Notes under the pieces: generated by a model
Told to the model about the DNA's origin: nothing
The model's input: the letters and a program-made list of their open reading frames with translations, nothing else
Database searches by the model: none
Shown here: piece by piece, positions 36,296 through 43,913 of the stretch
Numbering within the stretch: the stretch's first letter is position 1
How the letters are laid out: every line of letters begins with the position of its first letter
Translations under genes and position numbers: made by a program
Source: Candidatus Sumerlaeota bacterium
GTDB taxonomy: Bacteria; Sumerlaeota; Sumerlaeia; MWCT01; JAUWMI01
Direction of reading: 5' to 3'
Assembly (NCBI GenBank): GCA_030613245.1
Contig: JAUWMI010000005.1
Location: 1-64,000 of the forward strand
Length of the DNA stretch: 64,000 nucleotides

Positions 36296-38146
36296 ATGCC
36301 TAAGCTGAAGAATCCAGAAGACCTAGCCTCGCTGCGTGAAAGCCTGAAGAAAGAGCGAGAAGCCTACCCAATGCGCGTGATACTCTCATCTGGCACGTGC
36401 GGACAAGCCTCGGGATCGTTGGAGGTCTTAAAGGAACTAAAAAGGCATCTTAAGGATGTTGGACTTGATGACAAAGTTGATGTACGAGTCACGGGATGCC
36501 ATGGGTTTTGTCAGCAGGAGCCGATATTGATAGTTGAGCCTCTTGATGTGATCTACTGCCGAGTCAAGGCAGAAGATGTGGCCGAAATTGTCTCTGAATC
36601 TTTATCCAAAAGAAACATTATTCAACGACTTTTATATGTTGATCGTCAGTCCGGTAAGGTCATTCAGAAAGAGGCGGACCTCTCCTTCTTTGCCAAGCAG
36701 GATCGAACCTTAATGGGTCAAAATCGTTTTGTTGACCCTTGCGACATAAGCTACTATATAGTCACTGGGGGATACTCAGCGCTAGTCAAGGTTCTTACTT
36801 CAATGACCCCTGAGGCGGTTATTGAGGAGATTAAATCTTCCGGTTTGCGCGGGCGCGGTGGAGGAGGCTATCCAACCGGTAGAAAGTGGGAACAGTGTCG
36901 CCGGTCACCTGGCAGCGAGCATTACGTTATATGTAATGCGGATGAGGGTGACCCTGGAGCATATATGGACCGTGGGCTTCTCGAGGGCAATCCCCATTCG
37001 GTCCTGGAAGGAATGCTTATCGGTGCTTACGCAATTGGATCACGCAAGGGCTACGTGTACGTTCGCAACGAGTACCCACTGGCAGTACAACATACCCTCA
37101 AAGCAGTCAAGCAGGCCCGGGAACTTGGTTTATTAGGAAAACAAATTCTTGGTTCCGAATTCAGTTTTGATACTAAAGTAGCCCGAGGAGGCGGAGCTTT
37201 TATCTGTGGCGAGTCCACTGCTTTGATGGCTTCTCTGGAGGGAAAGGTGGGCGAACCTCGTCCCAAGGATGTTCACACTGTTGAGCATGGCTATCTGAAC
37301 CAGCCCACTAACCTGAACAATGTGGAGACTTGGGCTAATATCCCCCGGATCATACTTAACGGCTCGGCATGGTTCACGGCAAAAGGAACGGAAAAGAGCA
37401 AAGGGACAAAGATTTTCGCGCTGACAGGTCAGGTGAAGAACACAGGACTGGTCGAAGTAGAGATGGGAACCACGCTTCGAGAAATTATCTTCGACATTGG
37501 TGGTGGCCCACAGGATGGCAAACAGATCAAAGCCGTGCAGACTGGCGGACCCTCGGGCGGCTGCCTTCCGGTTTCAAAATTCGATCTGCCTGTTGATTTC
37601 GAAGCATTGACCGAAGCAGGCTCTATGATGGGATCCGGCGGCATGGTCGTCATGGACGAGACAGCCTGCATGGTCGATGTGGCCAAGTACTTTTTGAACT
37701 TTCTCCAGGATGAGTCGTGCGGGAAGTGTGTTCCGTGCCGGATAGGCATAGGCCGTATGTTAGAGATCCTGAACGACATAAGCGAAGGCCTGAGCACCGA
37801 GGAGCAATTGGACCTTTTAAAGGATCTTGCGTGGACTGTTTCAGTCGGCTCGCTCTGTGCGCTGGGCAAAACCGCATCCAGTCCGGTGCTCTCGACGCTG
37901 CAATACTTCGAAGACGAATACAAAGCTCATATCCAAGAGAAGCGCTGCCCGGCAGGTGTCTGCCGTGCTCTTGTTCGCTACGTGATCGATCTGGAGATTT
38001 GTTCCCAATGCGGCCAGTGCGTCGATGCATGTCCTCATGGAGCGATCAGTGATCATGAGGAATACAAGATCAACGAAGATCTCTGCAATAAATGCGGGAT
38101 CTGTGAGGAAGTTTGTCCAACCGAAGCGATAAGCAAGGTCTTCTGA
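36296..38146 (+). CDS. NuoF/HoxF/HndC-like NADH-binding flavin/Fe-S subunit
   Basis: A 616-residue subunit with four regions. Residues 20-100 are a thioredoxin-like [2Fe-2S] domain (SSGTCGQAS, TGCHGFCQQEP). Next is the FMN/NADH core with GLRGRGGGGYPTGRKW, CNADEGDPGAYMDR and FICGESTALMASLEG. Then comes the [4Fe-4S] site ESCGKCVPCRIG...SLCALG. Finally there is a C-terminal two-cluster ferredoxin domain (CSQCGQCVDACPHGAI and CNKCGICEEVCPTEAI). The domain set matches HndC-type subunits of NAD(P)-reducing or electron-bifurcating enzymes. It should oxidise NADH or reduce NAD+ and pass electrons to the next subunit. Confidence 0.94.
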   Translation: MPKLKNPEDLASLRESLKKEREAYPMRVILSSGTCGQASGSLEVLKELKRHLKDVGLDDKVDVRVTGCHGFCQQEPILIVEPLDVIYCRVKAEDVAEIVSESLSKRNIIQRLLYVDRQSGKVIQKEADLSFFAKQDRTLMGQNRFVDPCDISYYIVTGGYSALVKVLTSMTPEAVIEEIKSSGLRGRGGGGYPTGRKWEQCRRSPGSEHYVICNADEGDPGAYMDRGLLEGNPHSVLEGMLIGAYAIGSRKGYVYVRNEYPLAVQHTLKAVKQARELGLLGKQILGSEFSFDTKVARGGGAFICGESTALMASLEGKVGEPRPKDVHTVEHGYLNQPTNLNNVETWANIPRIILNGSAWFTAKGTEKSKGTKIFALTGQVKNTGLVEVEMGTTLREIIFDIGGGPQDGKQIKAVQTGGPSGGCLPVSKFDLPVDFEALTEAGSMMGSGGMVVMDETACMVDVAKYFLNFLQDESCGKCVPCRIGIGRMLEILNDISEGLSTEEQLDLLKDLAWTVSVGSLCALGKTASSPVLSTLQYFEDEYKAHIQEKRCPAGVCRALVRYVIDLEICSQCGQCVDACPHGAISDHEEYKINEDLCNKCGICEEVCPTEAISKVF

Positions 38147-38156
38147 GGAGAGAATC

Positions 38157-38861
38157 ATGAATAAAATGGTGACGATAACGGTTGATGGTGCGAGAATTGA
38201 AACTCCTGAAGGTATGAATGTGCTCGAAGCGGCTTTAGAGGCGGGTATTTGCATTCCCAACCTCTGCTACATTCCCTCAGTGACCCCCCTAGGTGCTTGT
38301 CGAGTCTGCATAGTCGAAGTGGTGCAAAATGGCAGATCTAAAATGACAGCATCGTGCACGCTGGAGGCAAAAGAAGGAATGGTAATTCGCGCCCACTCGG
38401 AAGATATCATCCGCGCAAGACGTAACATCGTCGAACTACTGTTGGCAGAAGCTCCTAACTCAAGAGCAATTCAGGATCTGGCAGCACGCGTGGGAGTGAC
38501 ACGCGTACGTTACCCCATGCGTAACAATAGCTGTGTTCTGTGTGGACGCTGCGTCAGGGTCTGCGACGAGATATGGCAGTCAAAATCACTCGGTTTTGTA
38601 GGTCGAGGACGCAACCGGCACGTTGCGCTGCCTTTCAACAAACGTCCCGAGTTCTGCAAACGCTGCAATGCCTGCATCGACCTCTGTCCAATGACAATAA
38701 CACCTTGCCCAGGTCCAATGAAAGAACCGGCCGTGTGCGGGCTATGCGGCTCCCAACTCTCTATGGCGGAGGATACTCCTGACACATGTGTCTGGTGCGA
38801 ACTTGGCCGGGGGTTTCAGTGCGCAAGATGGCAGCTCAAAGGAGTACTTAATACGACTTAG
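38157..38861 (+). CDS. HoxU/NuoG-N-like ferredoxin subunit, reduced cluster set
   Basis: A 234-residue Fe-S protein. It has an N-terminal [2Fe-2S] domain (CYIPSVTPLGACRVCIVEV, TASCTL) and a two-cluster ferredoxin part (CVLCGRCVRVCDE and CKRCNACIDLCPM). The segment that in NuoG/HoxU carries the His/Cys-ligated cluster is here LLLAEAPNSRAIQDL and lacks those cysteines. The tail has two extra pairs, CGLCG and CVWC, which could hold zinc or iron. No catalytic H-cluster or molybdenum domain is attached. It likely links the NADH subunit to the GltB-like protein encoded next. Confidence 0.85.
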   Translation: MNKMVTITVDGARIETPEGMNVLEAALEAGICIPNLCYIPSVTPLGACRVCIVEVVQNGRSKMTASCTLEAKEGMVIRAHSEDIIRARRNIVELLLAEAPNSRAIQDLAARVGVTRVRYPMRNNSCVLCGRCVRVCDEIWQSKSLGFVGRGRNRHVALPFNKRPEFCKRCNACIDLCPMTITPCPGPMKEPAVCGLCGSQLSMAEDTPDTCVWCELGRGFQCARWQLKGVLNTT

Positions 38862-38948
38862 GGGGGCTGGCCATAGTGAGCCCAAAGGCCCAGATCCCTT
38901 TTGAATAAAATTTGTAAAGTAAAACAATCTCGGGAAAAGGAGAAAAAA

Positions 38949-40547
38949 ATGAACCTGCAGCAGCCTAACGGGAACGACGTAACCCAGACTGCAAACCGTT
39001 CACGAAATGTATCGCCGGTTTCTGGAATCTGTACGCGGTGCATTGATGGATGCCGGGGGAACTGCGAAGTATTCAAAGCTTCGTTCAGGGGGAGGGAAGT
39101 AATTTACCCAAGCCCCTTTGGTACCATTACCGCTGGGGGAGATAAGGAATATCCTATCGACTATTCCCACCTTAACATCATGGGATATGCAATGGGAGCA
39201 AAAGGACTTCCTGAGGGTCAAGAAGGAACTCCTGATAACACGTTGTTCCCTCTTGTTAATACCGAGACTCAATTTGGTGTTGAGAACAAGGTAAAGATGC
39301 GTCTTCCGGTATTTACCGGGGCGCTTGGCTCGACAGATATCGCGAGAAGAAACTGGGAACACCTTGCCGTGGGAGCAGCAATTACTGGGATCTCGATCGT
39401 CTGTGGAGAAAATGTCTGCGGCATTGATCCTAAACTCCAGCTCGACAGTAAGGGAAAAGTTGTTGAAGCACCAGACATGCGCCGACGCGTGGAAGTGTAT
39501 AAAAAGTGGCACGAAGGATACGGTGACATATTAGTTCAATTAAACGTAGAGGATACACGTTTCGGTGTTGGTGACTATGTGATCAATAAGCTCGGTGTGG
39601 AGACAATCGAGCTCAAGTGGGGGCAAGGTGCCAAGTGCATTGGCGGCGAGATCGAAATCGATACCATTGAACGAGCGCTCCAGCTCCAGAAACGTGGATA
39701 TTGTATTACGCCTGATCCTTTGCTGGAAGAGAATCGGGCCGCGTTCAACGATGGGGCACTGAAGCAATTCGAACGGCACTCGAGGCTGGGATTTATCCAA
39801 CAGGAAAGGTTCATGAAGGAAGTTGAGCGGTTAAGAAAGCTCGGGGCAAAACGGGTGACCCTTAAGACCGGTGCCTACCCGATGAGAGAACTTGCGATGG
39901 CGATTAAATGGTCCTCCGATGCGAAGATTGACCTTTTGACCATCGATGGCGCGCCGGGTGGAACCGGAATGAGCCCCTGGCGGATGATGGAAGAATGGGG
40001 CGTGCCAACGTTTTATCTACAGTGCATGGCTCAAGAGCTGTGTGAGAAACTTGCTGCAAAGGGCAGATTCGTGCCCGACATCGCAATTGGCGGCGGCTTC
40101 TCCACAGAGGATCACATTTTTAAAGTTCTCGCAATGGGCGCCCCTTATACAAAAGCGGTCTGCATGGGGCGAGCGCTGATGATCCCCGGCATGGTCGGTA
40201 AGAACATCGGCATCTGGCTTAAAAATGGCAACGGCGCGCTCCCTAATACAGTTTCGAGATACGGCACTACGGTTGAAGAGATCTTTGTCAATTACGAGAC
40301 GCTGATTAAGAAATATGGACGAAAGACAGTTGAGGAAATGCCTCTGGGGGCGATTGGCATTTTCTGCTTCGCAGACAAGCTCAAGGTGGGCCTGCAGCAG
40401 CTCATGGCTGGCAGTAGAAATTTCAGAGTTACTACCATCAGCAGAAGCGACCTAATGGCGCTCACGGAAGAGGCGGCAAGGATATCGGGCATACCATACG
40501 TGATGGACGCTTACCGAGAGGAAGCAGAGGAGATCATAAACAGCTGA
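38949..40547 (+). CDS. GltB-like FMN-binding oxidoreductase (glutamate synthase family, no glutaminase domain)
   Basis: A 532-residue protein of the glutamate-synthase FMN-domain family. I chose ATG 38949, which follows AAAAGGAG; a longer frame exists upstream. Residues 28-39 form a four-cysteine motif CTRCIDGCRGNC, a candidate Fe-S or zinc site. The FMN-barrel motifs are clear: DGAPGGTGMSPWRMM and IAIGGGFSTEDHI. The classical [3Fe-4S] cysteine cluster of GltB is not seen, the glutaminase domain is absent and no GltD is present. As the fourth gene after three diaphorase subunits it is the probable electron acceptor or catalytic subunit. The substrate is unknown; glutamate synthesis from ammonia or another 2-oxoacid/imine reaction is possible. 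Confidence 0.85.
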   Translation: MNLQQPNGNDVTQTANRSRNVSPVSGICTRCIDGCRGNCEVFKASFRGREVIYPSPFGTITAGGDKEYPIDYSHLNIMGYAMGAKGLPEGQEGTPDNTLFPLVNTETQFGVENKVKMRLPVFTGALGSTDIARRNWEHLAVGAAITGISIVCGENVCGIDPKLQLDSKGKVVEAPDMRRRVEVYKKWHEGYGDILVQLNVEDTRFGVGDYVINKLGVETIELKWGQGAKCIGGEIEIDTIERALQLQKRGYCITPDPLLEENRAAFNDGALKQFERHSRLGFIQQERFMKEVERLRKLGAKRVTLKTGAYPMRELAMAIKWSSDAKIDLLTIDGAPGGTGMSPWRMMEEWGVPTFYLQCMAQELCEKLAAKGRFVPDIAIGGGFSTEDHIFKVLAMGAPYTKAVCMGRALMIPGMVGKNIGIWLKNGNGALPNTVSRYGTTVEEIFVNYETLIKKYGRKTVEEMPLGAIGIFCFADKLKVGLQQLMAGSRNFRVTTISRSDLMALTEEAARISGIPYVMDAYREEAEEIINS

Positions 40548-40758
40548 TGCTATAATCATATGCGGTTTGAAGGATGAGGTTGGGGGGCACCAATTGCGTT
40601 ACCGTAAGCAATCGCTGCATCAATTTGCATCTTCATTTTCTCCCAGGGCAATGGAGCAGGGTTTTTGATCTTCAGCTTCTGGCCATAGTGTCTTGGGAAG
40701 TCTTCCAATCTGAAAAATTGTCAATCGGAAATTGAGTTGCCATCTCTGTTTTTTCAGA
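40548..40758. other. Intergenic region between converging genes
   Basis: A 211-base spacer where the redox operon meets the pseudopilin gene. No clear terminator or gene is seen. Confidence 0.35.
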
Positions 40759-41400
40759 TCACGGACTTCTAGGGTTGATCTTTTCTGGGTCGTTCTGGCT
40801 ACGATAGATGTCACCTGCACTCACCGAGCCGTTTGTGGGATCATAAGAGGCACGGTTCCACTGGCCAGAAGCACCCGTTCCATAGTCTCCCCGATCACCT
40901 GGCATGTTCTGGTAGTATAGGTCAGGCCCCGCACTGCGGATCACCCACATGCCATACATGTTATACTGATAGGGATATATCCATGCGGCACCTGAATATT
41001 GATCAGAATAATAGAAGGTGGGCAAATACATAATTTGATATGCCAGCTTGCTGTTGAAGCTGTGAGGCAGGCGGAAAATATCTTCAAGAGCAGCATTGCT
41101 TGAAAAATAAGCAATAGGTGTGGTCAATGTGCCTGGATAAATTTTCCACCTTTCATCAGTCGACCAGCTCCCATTGACTGTGTCAGTAACCGGGGGATAG
41201 TGGTTGTGATCTACCATATAAGACTCCATTCCGGTGGCAACTGTTCGCATATTAGACTGCTGACGTGAAACCTTCGAGCGAACCTGAGCCTCAAGAAAAT
41301 TGGGAATAGCAATGGCAGCTAAAATGGCGATAATCGCCACAACAATCAATAACTCGATGAGTGTGAAGCCCTTCTTAAGAATCGGAGATAGCAAGCTCAT
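40759..41400 (-). CDS. Type II secretion pseudopilin (GspG-like)
   Basis: A 213-residue prepilin with a short basic leader and the standard cleavage site KKGFTLIELLIVVAIIAIL, with Glu5 present. After the helix come SKVSRQQSNMRTVATGMESYMVDHN and a globular part ending SAGPDLYY, YDPTNGSVSAGDIYR. The same C-terminal pattern occurs in the pseudopilin at 29466. Start ATG 41400 follows GGAGGGGTAAA. No other type II secretion gene is close. It lies 176 bases downstream of the parvulin gene on the same strand. Confidence 0.92.
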   Translation of the reverse strand: MSLLSPILKKGFTLIELLIVVAIIAILAAIAIPNFLEAQVRSKVSRQQSNMRTVATGMESYMVDHNHYPPVTDTVNGSWSTDERWKIYPGTLTTPIAYFSSNAALEDIFRLPHSFNSKLAYQIMYLPTFYYSDQYSGAAWIYPYQYNMYGMWVIRSAGPDLYYQNMPGDRGDYGTGASGQWNRASYDPTNGSVSAGDIYRSQNDPEKINPRSP

Positions 41401-41576
41401 TTTACCCCTCCTTTAGGTTTTCGGCCGACCTTGTGCGGACGCAAGACGCGACCCAAAATGTCTTCAAAGCGCTTGCAAAAGTCGGCAAGCCATTCAGGCC
41501 ATAGTACCTTGAGACTCCCCCATCTGAGCCGTTGTCAATCGGAAAGTGACTTGCCGTTCCCGTTTTTCACCCGTTT

Positions 41577-43583
41577 TTACTGCGTTTTGGGCGATTCAGC
41601 AGGAGTGGCCGTAGCTTCCGGAGCGGGCGCGGGTTGCTTTTTGGGGAAGTATTTAAATTCAGCGTCGGCAAGCACGGAATCAATGGTTGTGGAGCGAATA
41701 TTGCGCCGGTTCTCAGCTCGGTAATCTGTGGTGACGCGAGCTTTTGTTTCGCCGAAGGGAATGACGCGCGCTGGTGTGATCTCATCCACGCGAATGAGGT
41801 ATACGAAAGCCCCGATTGCGATTGGCTCGCTCACGTCGCCGACTTTCATCTTTTCAACATGGCCATCGAAGCCGTTGCGGTAGCGATCGGTGACGAAGCC
41901 GATATCGCCACCCCGTTCGGCTGAGGCCTGGTCGTCGGAGTGCTTTTGGGCCATTTCTCCGAAGTCATCAACTGTCTTAATCTTGGCTTTAATCTCGTTG
42001 AGTTCTTTGACGATGCCGGCGGTTTTCTCTTCGCGTTCCTCTTCAGAAAGAGCAGCGAGATTGTCACTGATACGCTTGACGATTTGGCGGACTTTATATC
42101 TCTTTGGATCGATATAGCGGTCGAGGTGTTTCTCATGATATTGTTTGAGGAGCTGGTCGTCCATTTTGAATTCTTTGTCAATGACATGCTCCAGGTACGT
42201 GCGGGAGACCAGGTCAATTTTGCGGTGTTTCATTCTCGTTTTGAACTTCTCGGTTTCATCGAGGTGGAGTTTCTTGCCTTCATTGCGAATGAGCGCGAGT
42301 TTAATGGCGCCCACGTTGCGCAGTAGTATTATTTTGTCAGCAGGCGAGGCGGCCCTGCGGGCGGCATCACCGAAGTCGCGGCTGAATTCGCGCAGCGTGT
42401 ACGTAAAGTCGCCCATTTTGGCTACGATTGACCCAGACGTGGCAGCAGAATCGGTAAAGACCTCCGGGAAAGTCTGGAGTTCTTTGCTGGAGGTAAAGAG
42501 CTCTTCGAGGTACTCACGAGTGCGTTCCTGGCGTTTCCTAGAGATCTCCGAGTTGATAATGGCTTGTTTGACTTCGCTAAATGGACGAATGCGTTCCTCG
42601 GTTTTGCGTTCAATCTTCATGATCTGGTAGCCGTGTTTCGTTCTAATTATATCGGTGACCTGACCGACAGGGGTCTTTTTTGCGGCGTCAAGTATTTCAG
42701 ACAGGATGGGTTTCTGAGAAGGCGCGATTGGGCCAATTATCTCACCTTTCCTTGCCGCTTCGGAATATTTCTTAGCGACTTCTACGAAGTCGGCTCCCTC
42801 TTTGAGTTCTTTTACGATTTGCTGCATACGCTGTTTGACGCTTTGCTCAGCGCGGGAATCAATGGGAACGAGAAGTTTCTCTCCCGGGGTGACTTCGTGA
42901 TAGGGAGTTGTTTCGCGCTGATCTGGTGGAACGTAGCGGAGCTTTTTGTGCTCATCGTCAGTGATGATCCGGTCGAACGCATTTTCGTCCTTGGCAATTT
43001 CCCTGGCAATGCTTTTTAACGTATCATCAGGTTTAGCCGTATACTTCTCGTAGGTAGAAAGAAAGATGTGGCGCATACTAAAGGAGAAGGCAACAGTGTA
43101 GCGATCAATGTTGTCTTCGTAGAATTTTCTGGCTTCCTCTTCCGAGATTTCCGGCACTTTCTCAATAACCATTTTCTGATAGAGAATTTCGCCAAAAGCA
43201 TTGACTTCCTGTTCTTCCAGTTGTTTTTTTATCCTGTCGGGAAGCGAGAATCCTTCCTTTATGGCTTTGTTAAAGAGAAGCATATCGACGATGACATCTC
43301 GGACAATTGGCTCGAGGCGATCGTCGGCAAGTGCAAGGATAAAGTCGGTGGGATAATAGCCAACTTGACGTGGTTTGCGATAGTTGAGGATCTCTCCGAG
43401 ATCAGCGAGAGTAAGAGAGGTTCCTTCGCAGGTGACGATGACGTGATTCTTGTCAAAAGATTCGGTGGGTTGTGCAGCGGCTGGTTCTTCCGCCTTGGCG
43501 GGCTGGGCAGCGCAGCAAAGCGGGAGGAAGAATGAGGCCAGAAGCACAAGTGTTGCGATAATGAACATCCGTTTAATGCGCAT
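41577..43583 (-). CDS. Periplasmic parvulin-type peptidyl-prolyl isomerase (SurA/PrsA-like)
   Basis: A 668-residue exported chaperone with signal peptide MRIKRMFIIATLVLLASFFLP. A SurA-N-like helical part (residues 50-170) is followed by two PpiC domains. The first is about residues 165-320 (FSMRHIFLSTYEKY ... GQVTDIIRTKHGYQIMKI). The second is about residues 490-630 (YKVRQIVKRI ... GGDIGFVTDRYRNGF, GDVSEPIAIGAFVYLI). The first PpiC has an insertion of about 60 residues with a LysM-like look (VTPGEKLLVPIDS). It should help fold outer-membrane or secreted proteins, of which this window encodes many. A Pro/Ala-rich tail ends the protein. Confidence 0.9.
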   Translation of the reverse strand: MRIKRMFIIATLVLLASFFLPLCCAAQPAKAEEPAAAQPTESFDKNHVIVTCEGTSLTLADLGEILNYRKPRQVGYYPTDFILALADDRLEPIVRDVIVDMLLFNKAIKEGFSLPDRIKKQLEEQEVNAFGEILYQKMVIEKVPEISEEEARKFYEDNIDRYTVAFSFSMRHIFLSTYEKYTAKPDDTLKSIAREIAKDENAFDRIITDDEHKKLRYVPPDQRETTPYHEVTPGEKLLVPIDSRAEQSVKQRMQQIVKELKEGADFVEVAKKYSEAARKGEIIGPIAPSQKPILSEILDAAKKTPVGQVTDIIRTKHGYQIMKIERKTEERIRPFSEVKQAIINSEISRKRQERTREYLEELFTSSKELQTFPEVFTDSAATSGSIVAKMGDFTYTLREFSRDFGDAARRAASPADKIILLRNVGAIKLALIRNEGKKLHLDETEKFKTRMKHRKIDLVSRTYLEHVIDKEFKMDDQLLKQYHEKHLDRYIDPKRYKVRQIVKRISDNLAALSEEEREEKTAGIVKELNEIKAKIKTVDDFGEMAQKHSDDQASAERGGDIGFVTDRYRNGFDGHVEKMKVGDVSEPIAIGAFVYLIRVDEITPARVIPFGETKARVTTDYRAENRRNIRSTTIDSVLADAEFKYFPKKQPAPAPEATATPAESPKTQ

Positions 43584-43913
43584 GGTTAAATCTCCTTGAG
43601 AAGATTGTGGCTGTCAGGAATGCGCGAGCCAGAGCATCACGCAGTCTTCTGAAGCCAGTCTTGTTTATGGAAAACAGCGAAACTATAGTTATGAGAACCA
43701 CTGTAGATATTCAAGGAAAATCTTTGCGATGATGCATAGATATCTGGTGAATAGGCATGGACAATAGTTGTGCACAGGTGGGTCGAAAATCTCTTCCATG
43801 CATTAAATAGGGAGTGGTAGAGATGGATTGGGGTTGACGGGATGCAGACGTTTCGCCTATTCCTTGATGCTTAAGAAGCACAAGGACGAAGATAGGAGAT
43901 TGGTGAGCTACAG
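43584..43913. other. Divergent intergenic region
   Basis: Separates the minus-strand parvulin gene from the plus-strand histidine kinase gene and must hold both promoters. A weak candidate for the kinase is TTGACG, 18 bases, TATTCC near 43840-43870. No RNA or repeat was recognised. Confidence 0.4.
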
